Assembly: GCF_006874625.1 (NCBI RefSeq)
Contig: NZ_CP030034.1
Location: 2,852,001 to 2,916,000 of the forward strand
DNA from: Bdellovibrio sp. NC01
GTDB lineage: Bacteria; Bdellovibrionota; Bdellovibrionia; Bdellovibrionales; Bdellovibrionaceae
Reading direction: 5' to 3'
Length of the DNA stretch: 64,000 bases
Shown: piece after piece, positions 50,334 to 59,378 of the stretch
How positions within the stretch are numbered: position 1 is the stretch's first letter
How the letters are laid out: each line of letters begins with the position of its first letter
The notes under the pieces: model-generated
What the model was told of the DNA's origin: nothing
Database searches by the model: none
The model's input: only the letters and a program-made list of their open reading frames with translations
Position numbers and translations under genes: made by a program

Positions 50334-51212
50334 TTAAAGTGTCGATAACTGACTTTCAGTAACGACTGGCTCTTGACCATCGATCACTGGAGTATAGTCC
50401 CAACCATCACCCGTCGAAGGATCGTTTCCATCTGGAGTCGTAATAATTTCTACCGGAGGCTCTGGCGTTGGTGACGGAGAAGGTTCAACCGTAGGTTCTG
50501 GTGACGGCTCTACAGTTGGCGATGGCGTCACTTCAGGAGAAGACCCAGATCCACCACCAGACTCAGAACCACCCGAATCAGAGCCACCGCCTTCAGGTAT
50601 TTCCTGCTTCGTCACAGAAATCAATTTTAAAACTGGCTTCAACAGACAGCCACCATTTCCTTGCAACACAACGGACTTGTTGGCATCAAAATCCAAAGTG
50701 ACGTTGTATTGATGACCGGCTTCGAATTGAACTTTATTTGTCAGAATAATTTTAACACCTGTGTTTTGCGCACTTGGTGTTTTCAATTCACAAATCGAAT
50801 CATCGCCTTTAACGATATAATGTCCTGACTCTTTTAAAATCAGACGGATTTGCTGAATCTGCAAACCATCCGGAGCAACGATATCTTGAAGCGGCAGACT
50901 GACGCCATTTTGAAGCTTCAAAAGATCCACCGGCCCAAGTCCTTGTGCCAATAACAATCGACCCGTTTTACTAGCACCCGCGACTAAAACTTCAAGATGA
51001 TCAATATCAACGACCACGGACTTGATGTCTTTGTTCGGAGCATCCACCATTTTAAAACTGACCGCCGCTTGTTTGGAGCTATCGATAGCTCCTTGTGATG
51101 AGCTTGCCGAGGCAGAATTCAGGGACGATGAATTGGTCGCTGACTGTGGGCTGCAAGCGCCGAGTACGGCCATTCCTGCTACGAACACTATTCTAGACAC
51201 GGGGTTCTTCAT
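50334..51212 (-). CDS. DUF4382-type lipoprotein
   Basis: The ATG at 51212 has AGGAGG 4-5 bases upstream; the longer frame to 51248 is not used. The 292-residue protein has a lipobox (MAVLGACS), a Ser/Ala-rich linker, a DUF4382 sandwich (AAVSFKMVDAPNKDIKSVVV ... LLLAQGLGPVDLLKLQNG ... FEAGHQYNVTLDFDANKSVV) and a long Pro/Glu/Ser/Thr repeat (PSPTVEPSPEPTVEPSPSP) that would span the envelope or cell surface. Binding role unknown. Confidence 0.85.
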   Translation of the reverse strand: MKNPVSRIVFVAGMAVLGACSPQSATNSSSLNSASASSSQGAIDSSKQAAVSFKMVDAPNKDIKSVVVDIDHLEVLVAGASKTGRLLLAQGLGPVDLLKLQNGVSLPLQDIVAPDGLQIQQIRLILKESGHYIVKGDDSICELKTPSAQNTGVKIILTNKVQFEAGHQYNVTLDFDANKSVVLQGNGGCLLKPVLKLISVTKQEIPEGGGSDSGGSESGGGSGSSPEVTPSPTVEPSPEPTVEPSPSPTPEPPVEIITTPDGNDPSTGDGWDYTPVIDGQEPVVTESQLSTL

Positions 51213-51459
51213 ACACCCTCCTGGTGAGTGATGATTTACACAAACCACAATACTCCAACAATTTAAGAGTGCCTAATCGTGCTCTTCTTGAGTCGATCAA
51301 TTCGAGAGGGTGATAAAAAAATAGTCAATTTCAAGAAGATTTCAAAGAGCGCAAGACTTGCAATCTGACATTCTTTTTATTCTCGCGGGCAGTATTTAGA
51401 AATACATTTTTATCTGAATTCTCTCTCTATAAATTCAACAATTCGAACTGAGGGCATTT

Positions 51460-53991
51460 GTGCGAAGTTTTTATACCAACCGTGCTTTCCAGCATTTTGG
51501 TGATGGTATTGAACAAACCATGACCTGTTTGCCATCCCCTGCCACCTTCGTTAATTTTAAAGTGATGAAAATGTCTCACGCTTACAATCAAGAACTTGTG
51601 GCCCTGTCGATCCTGATTGCGACAATCGGTGCTTACGTTGCTTTGAATATTGTTTTGCGCATTAAAGAGTCTTTGGAAAAAAGCAATCGTCTGTGGCTCT
51701 TAGCTGGAGCGATTGCCATGGGCCTTGGCATTTGGAGTATGCACTTTGTCGGAATGCTCGCGATGATCATGCCAGGGATCATCATTGGCTATGATCTAGG
51801 CTTGTCTATTCTTTCTTTAGGCGTCGCGATCGCGGCTTCACTGTTAGCGTTTTATCTTATCAGCAGATTGAAAGTTTCTTTGATCGGCCTGATCTTCGGC
51901 GGACTTTCAATGGCCGTCGCAATTTCCGGCATGCACTATATCGGTATGGCGTCGATGAGCATGCCAGCACAGATTGAGTGGAATTGGAACCTCGTCGCAC
52001 TGTCTGTATTCATCGCAGCCTTCGCTTCGTTCGCGGCACTTGGCGTATCACTCCTTTTTCGCACGACGAAGCGAATTAACTTACTTCATATCTTTTCAAG
52101 TCTACTCATGGGCGTTGCCGTTTCAGGCATGCACTATGTCGGTATGGCTGCGGCAAACTTCGTTCACGACGGAGAGCACATTCCGAATCCTCAAGGAGTC
52201 GTACTAGGAACGCAAACCGTTGCCTATGTCGTTATCGGCACTACACTTGCTATCTTGCTCGTGGCATTGATTGCTTCTGTTTTTGGTCGAGTTCTTATCC
52301 GTCGCTCCAAAGAAGCCAGTGCCGCGATCAACAGTCGCGATATCTTATTAAAAGAAGCGCAAGAAATCGCACACCTTGGCAGTTGGGAAAGAATAATCAG
52401 CAGTCCGACTGTAAGTATGTCTGAAGAGATGTACAACATTTACGGCATCGATAAAACAGCCACGGTGACGTCAGACGATCTGCTAAGCCGCGCTAGCTCT
52501 TCGGATCGTGAAAAAATTCAAGCCACAATCAAAAGAGCCATTGAAAATAAAACCCCGTTCAGCTTCGAACACATCATTCGTCTTTCCGATGGGACATCAA
52601 AATATTTGCAAACACGTGGGCAAATCACCATAGACGAAAGCGATCAAGTTACAAAGATATACGGCACAACTCAAGACATCACCGATCTAAAAAATATTGA
52701 AAAAGAGCTTCTTCAAACTCAAGCCGAATTAGAAAGTCGTGTTCAAGAAAGAACGGCCGATCTGGAACAAGCACTCCTTCGCGAGAAAAAAGCAAAAGAG
52801 GTCGCCGAAGAAGCAACCAAAGCCAAGATGACCTTCTTAGCTAACATGAGCCATGAAATCCGCACACCTATGAATGCCATTTTGGGATTTGCTGAGCTAC
52901 TTAGTTCTGAAAAGCTTACGGATGAACAACAGGAGTTCTTAGGACGAATTCAAGCAAACGGAACTTTGCTACTTAGAATCATCGATGACATTTTAGATTT
53001 ATCAAAATTCGAAGCAGGCAAAATGCCAATTGAGAAAACTTTGATATCGTATAATGACTTAGTCGAAGAGGTCATCAGCTCCATGTCCCTGATGGCGCAG
53101 AAAAAAGGTATTCTGATAGAGTTCGATAAAACCAATACTCTACCTGATAACATTTATTCTGACCCTGTTAGATTACGACAAATCTTAGTAAATCTTCTTG
53201 GCAATGCATTGAAGTTTTCAAACAAAGGACCGATCAAAATCAGAGTTCAATCTGATACCATCGAAGGGAAAATTCATATTGCCACCGAAGTTCAAGATTT
53301 TGGTATCGGTATTTCTGAAGAAGGGCAAAAACAAATCTTTCAAGCTTTCGGTCAAGCCGACTCTTCGATCATCAGAAAATTCGGCGGGACGGGTTTGGGT
53401 TTAGTCTTATCACGCCACTTTGCTCGTGCCCTTGGCGGCAATCTGTCACTGTTACAAAGTAAAGAAGGTGTGGGCAGTACTTTCTTATTCACGATTGTTT
53501 CTGAATATGACGAAAAGGCCGTTGCAAGAGCTAAACACAAAGCGAACATGACTCCCGCTCCGGTCGTAACGATGCAGGATTTTGACGGACAAACGGTCAA
53601 AGTTCTTTTGGCTGAAGACCTTCCAGACAATCAATTGCTAATGCGTCGTTATCTTAAGTCTGACAATTTCCAAGTGACTTGCGCAGAAGATGGTTTTGAA
53701 GCCGTGAAATTAGCTCTGGAAAATAATTATGATGTGGTGCTGATGGACGTACAGATGCCGGGAATGGATGGACTGCAAGCGACACGAAAACTTCGTGCGC
53801 AAGGATATAACAAACCGATCGTGGCGCTGACGGCCCATGCCCTACCAGAAGAAATCGAAAAATCTTTAGAGGCCGGTTGCGACGCTCATCTAACGAAGCC
53901 TATCAATCGTTCAGATCTTTTACGCACGATCAAGGCTGTCATTGCAAAACCTGAAGGCCCAGCACAGAATGCTGAACCTTCTCAAGTCTAA
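51460..53991 (+). CDS. Hybrid histidine kinase with MHYT sensor
   Basis: GTG start at 51460 with GAGGG 5 bases upstream; ATG codons at 51565 and 51571 are alternatives, closer to the usual start of this family. In the 843-residue version: seven-helix MHYT domain at ~40-285 with three repeats (SMHFVGMLAM, GMHYIGMASM, GMHYVGMAA); a PAS domain ~300-410; a coiled linker; HisKA with H465 (ANMSHEIRTPMNA); ATPase domain with GGTGLGLVL; and a receiver with the phospho-Asp in VVLMDVQMPGMDG, followed by ALTAHAL. MHYT domains have been proposed to bind copper and sense gases or redox. Whether it serves the copper genes 13-18 kb away is unknown; no output gene adjoins. Confidence 0.94.
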   Translation: MRSFYTNRAFQHFGDGIEQTMTCLPSPATFVNFKVMKMSHAYNQELVALSILIATIGAYVALNIVLRIKESLEKSNRLWLLAGAIAMGLGIWSMHFVGMLAMIMPGIIIGYDLGLSILSLGVAIAASLLAFYLISRLKVSLIGLIFGGLSMAVAISGMHYIGMASMSMPAQIEWNWNLVALSVFIAAFASFAALGVSLLFRTTKRINLLHIFSSLLMGVAVSGMHYVGMAAANFVHDGEHIPNPQGVVLGTQTVAYVVIGTTLAILLVALIASVFGRVLIRRSKEASAAINSRDILLKEAQEIAHLGSWERIISSPTVSMSEEMYNIYGIDKTATVTSDDLLSRASSSDREKIQATIKRAIENKTPFSFEHIIRLSDGTSKYLQTRGQITIDESDQVTKIYGTTQDITDLKNIEKELLQTQAELESRVQERTADLEQALLREKKAKEVAEEATKAKMTFLANMSHEIRTPMNAILGFAELLSSEKLTDEQQEFLGRIQANGTLLLRIIDDILDLSKFEAGKMPIEKTLISYNDLVEEVISSMSLMAQKKGILIEFDKTNTLPDNIYSDPVRLRQILVNLLGNALKFSNKGPIKIRVQSDTIEGKIHIATEVQDFGIGISEEGQKQIFQAFGQADSSIIRKFGGTGLGLVLSRHFARALGGNLSLLQSKEGVGSTFLFTIVSEYDEKAVARAKHKANMTPAPVVTMQDFDGQTVKVLLAEDLPDNQLLMRRYLKSDNFQVTCAEDGFEAVKLALENNYDVVLMDVQMPGMDGLQATRKLRAQGYNKPIVALTAHALPEEIEKSLEAGCDAHLTKPINRSDLLRTIKAVIAKPEGPAQNAEPSQV

Positions 53992-54011
53992 TCTAAACGA
54001 TTCGCAAAATT

Positions 54012-54377
54012 TTAGTACTGACGGTGCATGTCCTTGCACGTAGCGCCTAAAACTAGCAAATTACGGAATTTCGCTTGCATGGTATTATTGCTGATTGAAA
54101 TCTTCAAAGTAGCACCACCGAATCCGCCCTCGTTAATCGTGATTGGATTCTGTCTTTGTTGCAAAGCCGCCTTAAATTCTTGCGTCATCGTGAAGCCATA
54201 GCCGTCACCCACGCCATCATTAGTTAAATAACGAAATGAAACGATATTATTTTTTACATCAAAGCTCACAGAGCATTCTTGTCCGCTGCTATCTTGACCA
54301 ACGTAACTTACGCTGTCTTGTGCGTGTGCTTGAAGACCGATCAAAGTTAAAACTGCTGCTACTAACATTGTTTTCAT
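54012..54377 (-). CDS. Small secreted hypothetical protein
   Basis: A 121-residue precursor with a signal peptide (MKTMLVAAVLTLIGLQAHAQ). The mature part of ~101 residues is beta-rich, with two cysteines (GQECSVS and GATCKDM) that likely pair. It starts 21 bases after the TIGR02147-like gene, with AGGAGGA upstream, and is co-transcribed with it. Unknown function. Confidence 0.7.
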   Translation of the reverse strand: MKTMLVAAVLTLIGLQAHAQDSVSYVGQDSSGQECSVSFDVKNNIVSFRYLTNDGVGDGYGFTMTQEFKAALQQRQNPITINEGGFGGATLKISISNNTMQAKFRNLLVLGATCKDMHRQY

Positions 54378-54398
54378 AAATCCTCCTTAGGATTATTG

Positions 54399-54734
54399 TT
54401 AAAGGGTCTCTTTCTGTTTAATTAAGCCAATCAATTTTTTTCCTAACTCATCCCTCAACTCATTCGTGGTTGTGGTCGAGTATTCGTTCAAAATATGAAA
54501 ATACTGTTGTTCAAGTTCATTCAGTTTCATGTTCAAGAGAAATCTTTCAATCATCTCTGCATTCACCCCACGTTTGCCCATCACGACTTGGCGCAGGTAA
54601 GAGCGATCTTTAATTCCCATCTCTTCAGCCCACATCTGATAGGAAAAATTTTTTTCAGCAAATTTGCGGTAGGCATACATTTGCTGCAAAAAATGATGAA
54701 CGTTTAAGAACTCAAAAATATCAGGTTGTCTCAT
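54399..54734 (-). CDS. Short TIGR02147-type N-terminal domain protein
   Basis: This 111-residue protein has the N-terminal half of the TIGR02147 family: PDIFEFLNVHHFLQQMYAYR, then SYQMWAEEMGIKDRSYLRQV and GKRGVNAEMIERFLLNMKLN, a helix-turn-helix-like pattern. The family usually runs to ~280 residues with a C-terminal DUF4423; that part is missing and the frame ends cleanly. Many members occur in Bdellovibrio and Fibrobacter as presumed regulators. Downstream is a small secreted protein gene. The ~260 bases upstream (54735-54995) hold only the divergent promoters of this gene and the TetR gene. Confidence 0.75.
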   Translation of the reverse strand: MRQPDIFEFLNVHHFLQQMYAYRKFAEKNFSYQMWAEEMGIKDRSYLRQVVMGKRGVNAEMIERFLLNMKLNELEQQYFHILNEYSTTTTNELRDELGKKLIGLIKQKETL

Positions 54735-54995
54735 TGACTAAGTTCCTTATTCAAAAATGAAACTCATCCTGAGAGGCCCTAAATTCTCATCCAGCTGTCG
54801 TGCCAGATTTCATCGCCACCAATTGAAGGCGCTTCCTTATTTTCGTGAGCAGAGTTTCTGCCCTCGAAGCTGTGGTGTTCCACCTTGTTACTGATTCGTG
54901 ACAAAGAATACCGGCGTTCACCTAGACTCGCCACACCGTTTGTCAAAGTGTCAATATTTTAGTTTTTTCGCAATTATTCCGATATATTAGATAAG

Positions 54996-55619
54996 ATGAA
55001 GAATTTGCAGTTTGATTTAAAGAAAGCCTTTTTTAATAAGCGTTTAGGCATCGCCGAACATCGCCAGTTTCTTATTTTGGAAATGGCGTTAGAGCTGATT
55101 CAAAAAAAAGGATTTGAACAGTTGCAGTTTGGAGAACTCGCAAAAAAATGCAAAATTTCACGCTCTCTTGTACATCACTATTTCAAAGACAAACTGGAAT
55201 TAGCAAACAGTCTTTTAGATTTAAGTACGCTGCATTTACAGAATTACGTACAAACATCTCTCGCAAAAGAGAAAGACAGTAGACTGCATTTTCAAATTTA
55301 TTGTAAAGCCACTTTGGATTGGGCGGCAGAACATCCTATCGAGGCAACAGGACTTCTGTTATTTATTTATCTTTCATCTCACAATTTGGAAATGCGTCGA
55401 CGCAACGATCAGCTAAGCGCCCTAGGAAGACAGAAAATCAAACTTCTTTTAACCCAAGCGGGATTTACGGCCCGGATTGATTCGAACGCGCACATTATTC
55501 AAACTGTTTTGACTGGATGTTATTTAATTTTGCTGTCTGAAAATCACAGCATCAAAGAGTCGCTGCAGCTGCGCTCGGATTGTTTAAAAACCTGCCTTGC
55601 TGTCGCTGTCTCAAAATAA
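54996..55619 (+). CDS. TetR family regulator
   Basis: A 207-residue regulator with the TetR DNA-binding domain (ILEMALELIQKKGFEQLQFG; ELAKKCKISRSLVHHYFKDK) and an all-helical ligand-binding domain. The ribosome site is weak. It is followed 45 bases later by a secreted protein gene on the same strand, which is a possible target. Ligand unknown. Confidence 0.92.
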   Translation: MKNLQFDLKKAFFNKRLGIAEHRQFLILEMALELIQKKGFEQLQFGELAKKCKISRSLVHHYFKDKLELANSLLDLSTLHLQNYVQTSLAKEKDSRLHFQIYCKATLDWAAEHPIEATGLLLFIYLSSHNLEMRRRNDQLSALGRQKIKLLLTQAGFTARIDSNAHIIQTVLTGCYLILLSENHSIKESLQLRSDCLKTCLAVAVSK

Positions 55620-55664
55620 GATTTTGCTCACAAGAAATGGAATGCGTTTTGCTTTATAAAAGGC

Positions 55665-56987
55665 ATGAAGTTCGCTCTTGTTTTATTCGCATTTATAGCC
55701 CTTTTCAGACCCGCTTTTGCCTTGGCGCAAGTCAGCTGCGATTCCATTTTTGTCACTGCGTCTGATTTAGGTGAATACGGCTTAAATGCTGAAGCCATGG
55801 AGCCCTACTACATGGCGATGTTCAGGACCACACAAACTGTAAGTGGCATTAATACCCGCACTGGAATCATCACTCAAGATATCCTCAATTCAACAACTTC
55901 AGAATACGGCACGATTATCACAAAATTCAAACCACGAGGAAACCTTGTCAGCACCGACTTAAGTTTCCGTCAGCGTGTGAACGAAAATATCGAATTTGTT
56001 TTACAATCCTATTCAGAACGTCGTGACTGGTCCCCGGACTTGCGCGTGCATCTGAAGGCAGAAGCCGAGCACTATGCCGAGCAAAGCACCTACATTGAAG
56101 TTCGTAAACTCAATCAGGATACCTATCTGCCTGAGGACCTCATCGGTACGATGAAAATCGTAAAAGTAGATCCCACAACACCCATTAAAAAACTACCCTT
56201 GGAAGCAGATTTTTCTGTGACGATGCCAAGTAATGCCGGCAGAAAATTCGAGCCCGCAAACTTCGTAGTCGACAAGGATCAAAACAAAACCGGAACATCT
56301 GAAATCTTCACTCAATTGATTCTACATGCTCGCGAGCAATTAAAAGATCCACGTCATGAACCGAACAAAATGATGTACTACACTCCCGGTGATAAACTGG
56401 GTGTAAAGATGTACGGCAAACTGGGGTTCGTAGCAGTTCCGGGATTTGAAGCTCCGATTAAGGAAGGAACTAAAGATTGGTGGATGATCGGCAGCACGGC
56501 CGAAAATCTTGCGAATCTGCCTGAACGCTTAGAGCAAAATCGTGCACAATGGCGTCCTGAAGATATCGAGTGGATGTCAGAGCTGGTCAAAAAATTTGAA
56601 GGCCTCAAAGGAACTAAAACTGAAATTGAAGGTCACCGCACTAAGGACATCACTTTAGCGGAAGGCTCCCCTATGGTAAAAGAAATGGGCGTGTTTATTA
56701 CCGAGCCATTTAGCTATGAGGGTGAACACTATCGTCGTCTGGATGTTCACTCAATAGGTGGTGGTGACGTTGACATTCAAGTGCGCATCCCTGAAAAAGA
56801 TTTTCCGCTTAAAAACGGCTGGCGCTCTGACGAAAACTCGATTCAGATGTTCTATCAAGACGGAATTTTAAAAGTACAAAGTCCCTTGCTGAGAATTTCT
56901 TTAGCACTTAAAACAGATGGCGCATTTAAAAAGCCAGAATACTTACGAGTCAAAGAGCGCCGCTATAATCTTCGCGCTCGCTTTTAA
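55665..56987 (+). CDS. Secreted protein with a GNAT-like segment
   Basis: A 440-residue protein with a signal peptide (FALVLFAFIALFRPAFALAQ). The middle part (about residues 145-270) reads like a GNAT/autoinducer-synthase fold: YIEVRKLNQDTYLPEDLIGT, then NFVVDKDQNKTGTSEIFTQL, then YYTPGDKLGVKMYGKLGF. The C-terminal ~130 residues are beta-rich (FSYEGEHYRRLDVHSIG). GNAT enzymes are usually cytoplasmic, so an exported one is odd. Whether the fold still binds acyl-CoA is not visible. Unknown role. Confidence 0.65.
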   Translation: MKFALVLFAFIALFRPAFALAQVSCDSIFVTASDLGEYGLNAEAMEPYYMAMFRTTQTVSGINTRTGIITQDILNSTTSEYGTIITKFKPRGNLVSTDLSFRQRVNENIEFVLQSYSERRDWSPDLRVHLKAEAEHYAEQSTYIEVRKLNQDTYLPEDLIGTMKIVKVDPTTPIKKLPLEADFSVTMPSNAGRKFEPANFVVDKDQNKTGTSEIFTQLILHAREQLKDPRHEPNKMMYYTPGDKLGVKMYGKLGFVAVPGFEAPIKEGTKDWWMIGSTAENLANLPERLEQNRAQWRPEDIEWMSELVKKFEGLKGTKTEIEGHRTKDITLAEGSPMVKEMGVFITEPFSYEGEHYRRLDVHSIGGGDVDIQVRIPEKDFPLKNGWRSDENSIQMFYQDGILKVQSPLLRISLALKTDGAFKKPEYLRVKERRYNLRARF

Positions 56988-56992
56988 AAAAC

Positions 56993-57016
56993 AAAGGGTT
57001 CCGTGCGGAACCCTTT
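56993..57016. terminator. Bidirectional intrinsic terminator
   Basis: AAAGGGTTCC and GGAACCCTTT form a 10-bp stem around GTGC, with A/T runs on both sides. It separates the convergent genes ending at 56987 and 57027. Confidence 0.9.
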
Positions 57017-57026
57017 AAAAAGACAT

Positions 57027-57533
57027 CTATTTTTTAAAAGGCATCGCGCCCAAATAATCTTTTTTACCCACATCAACACCGTTATGGCGAAGGATTGAGT
57101 ACGCCGTCGTTACGTGGAAATAAAAGTTCGGCAATGCGTGGTGAGACACGAATTCAGCACCCGTCACCCATTGACCTTCCCAACGTGGAGTCGTGATTTG
57201 TTTTGTTTCAGAGCCTTTGAAATCAGCCGCTGACAATGATTCCAAATATTGAATCGTGCTTTTGATTCGCTCTTGGAACTCAGCATAAGTTTTTTCAGTA
57301 TCAGCGTGTGTCGGAGCAGGTTTTTCAGTCAAACGGAAAGCTGCAAGTTTCGCTGTATCACAAGCAATTTGAATTTGGCGAGTCAAAGGGAATTGATCTG
57401 GAGCCAAACGAGAATGTAGCAGAACATCCATGTCGAACTTTTTAGTTTCGGCATAGCGTGCGCCCTTTTCCAGAATGTGTTCGAGGTTGTGAAGCATTTT
57501 GATAAAATAAGGAACTGTGATTTCATAAAGCAT
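57027..57533 (-). CDS. DUF1993 (DinB-like) protein
   Basis: A 168-residue protein of the DUF1993 family: MLYEITVPYFIKMLHNLEHI, the SRLAPDQFPLTRQIQIACD segment, and the metal-site-like GAEFVSHHALPNFYFHVTTA and ILRHNGVDVG. The fold is a DinB-like four-helix bundle; the His residues may bind a metal. Function unproven. Same strand as the DJ-1 gene upstream with 57 bases between. Confidence 0.88.
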   Translation of the reverse strand: MLYEITVPYFIKMLHNLEHILEKGARYAETKKFDMDVLLHSRLAPDQFPLTRQIQIACDTAKLAAFRLTEKPAPTHADTEKTYAEFQERIKSTIQYLESLSAADFKGSETKQITTPRWEGQWVTGAEFVSHHALPNFYFHVTTAYSILRHNGVDVGKKDYLGAMPFKK

Positions 57534-57590
57534 AGGGCACCTCCTGCAGGTGCCCTATTTAAGCGAAGCTTTTGCAAAGAAACAAGATTC

Positions 57591-58361
57591 TTATTTATTT
57601 GCTTCCAAAATCTTTACAAGCTCACGACCGACACTGTGCGCAGATTGTGGGTTCTGTCCTGTCACCAAGCGACCATCGACGACCACCTTATCTTCCCAGT
57701 TTTTGCCGCCTTCGTAATTTGCTCCGCGCTCTTGCAATTTAGACGCTAACAAAAACGGAACGACTTTCGTAAGACCTACTTCAGCCTCTTCTGCATTCGT
57801 GAAGCCATTTACTTTCTTGCCTTTGATCAAATATTCGCCGTTAGAAAGTTTAATATCGACCAAGGCTGCTGGGCCGTGACACACAGCTGATACGACACCG
57901 TTATTTTCATAAATTCCCGCAGCAACGCGGCTTAAATCTTTATTGCCCGGGAAATCAAACATCGCCCCGTGCCCGCCTGCAAAGTGAATCACTCGATATT
58001 TCTTCGTATCCACTTTTGCTAATGGCAATGTGTTTTGCATCTGGTTCATGACACTTGCATCTGCCAAAAACTTCTCATTTTCTTCGTCTTTCGTGTCTTT
58101 GCTGCCTGGGTCCATGGGCGCCGCCCCACCTTTAGGACTTGCGAAATCAACCGTATAACCAGCGTTCACAAGCGGATAATAGACGTGAGTCACTTCAGAC
58201 AAATACCAACCCGTAGGCTTCCCGGTATTACCGAGCTGACCATGGCTTGATACAACGATTAATGCGCGCTTTTCCATATTCTGACCTTTCTTAGTTTGTG
58301 CATGCGTAACCTGCGTAAATAATGAAACACCTAATAAAAGAGTGGGTATAACCTTAAACAT
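57591..58361 (-). CDS. DJ-1/PfpI family protein, secreted
   Basis: The ATG at 58361 has GGAGGT 4-5 bases upstream and opens a signal peptide (MFKVIPTLLLGVSLFTQVTHA); the longer frame to 58433 is not used. The 256-residue protein has the DJ-1/PfpI fold with the catalytic Cys in SAVCHGPAAL, the acid partner Glu in GWYLSEVTH and His in HFAGGHGAMFDFPG. It is of the Hsp31-like class, whose members act as glyoxalase III or deglycase. Divergent from a LysR gene, which probably controls it. Confidence 0.9.
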   Translation of the reverse strand: MFKVIPTLLLGVSLFTQVTHAQTKKGQNMEKRALIVVSSHGQLGNTGKPTGWYLSEVTHVYYPLVNAGYTVDFASPKGGAAPMDPGSKDTKDEENEKFLADASVMNQMQNTLPLAKVDTKKYRVIHFAGGHGAMFDFPGNKDLSRVAAGIYENNGVVSAVCHGPAALVDIKLSNGEYLIKGKKVNGFTNAEEAEVGLTKVVPFLLASKLQERGANYEGGKNWEDKVVVDGRLVTGQNPQSAHSVGRELVKILEANK

Positions 58362-58466
58362 TAAAACCTCCAGTGAGTTGACACCTTTAAAGTTGCCAGC
58401 CCAGCCCTCATAAATCCAATTCATTGTTTTCATATAAGCTATCGATTATATTCATATCGAGGATTT

Positions 58467-59378
58467 ATGAAGAAAACGCTGGATTTAAATCTATTGATCG
58501 TCGCCGAAAGCCTCTATCGCACTTTGAATGTCTCAAAGACGGCGCAAGAACTGAATGTGACACAGTCTGCGATAAGTCATGGTCTCAATAAATTGCGTCT
58601 GCACTTTGATGATCCACTCTTCGTTCGAGCTTCTAAAGGCATGACTTTGACCGAGACGGCTAAGCGTCTGAAACCACAAATCGAGGCGTTAGTCCATCAG
58701 GCCCAAGCCCTGACACAAGATAGTGAAAAATTCGATCCTCTGAAGGCTCAAGATCGCATCACGATTGCAACGACGGACTATGTTGAGATCTTAGTGATGC
58801 CCGCGATTTTGAAACGCCTTAAAGAGGAAGCTCCGCACTTACAGATTTCTATTCGCCCCACAAAAGGCGAATTTCCAAAAACGGAACTGGAAGATGGAAC
58901 TTATGATTTTGCGATCGCAGGATTTTATAAAAATCTTCCTGAGGGATTTTATGAAACCAAAGTCCTCGAAGAGACCTTTTCAACAGCCTACCGAAAAAAA
59001 CATCCCCTTATTCGCGGAGAATTAAAAGCAAATCAGTTTTACGAACTGGATCATTCTTTGATTACGCTGCAAGGGGATTTTAAAGACAGCTTGGCCACTA
59101 AGGCGAGCGGGAAAACGAAACTGCGCCACATCGTTTATGGCTCCTACAGTTTTACCGGAATGGCATTCGTGCTTGCGCAATCAGATGTTGTTCTGACCGC
59201 GCCAACTTTGTTGTTAGAAAAATATAAGGAGTATTTTCCGATTCAAGTTCAACCCACTCCCGTTCCGATGGGAACGATTACGTTACGAATGTTGTGGCAT
59301 TCGCGAACACATAAAGATCCATTACGACTGTGGTTCCGTAATCTATTAAAGAGCGAGTTCGCGAAATTAAAAACCTAA
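58467..59378 (+). CDS. LysR family regulator
   Basis: A 303-residue LysR regulator: winged-helix domain (RTLNVSKTAQELNVTQSAIS; LRLHFDDPLFVRASKGMTLT) and an effector domain of the periplasmic-binding type. GAGG lies 4 bases before the ATG. It is divergent from the DJ-1/PfpI gene, the usual arrangement for LysR control; the short region between contains TATCGATTATATTCATATCGA-type repeats near 58439-58460. Its 3' end overlaps the DEAD-box gene by 12 bases. Confidence 0.93.
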   Translation: MKKTLDLNLLIVAESLYRTLNVSKTAQELNVTQSAISHGLNKLRLHFDDPLFVRASKGMTLTETAKRLKPQIEALVHQAQALTQDSEKFDPLKAQDRITIATTDYVEILVMPAILKRLKEEAPHLQISIRPTKGEFPKTELEDGTYDFAIAGFYKNLPEGFYETKVLEETFSTAYRKKHPLIRGELKANQFYELDHSLITLQGDFKDSLATKASGKTKLRHIVYGSYSFTGMAFVLAQSDVVLTAPTLLLEKYKEYFPIQVQPTPVPMGTITLRMLWHSRTHKDPLRLWFRNLLKSEFAKLKT

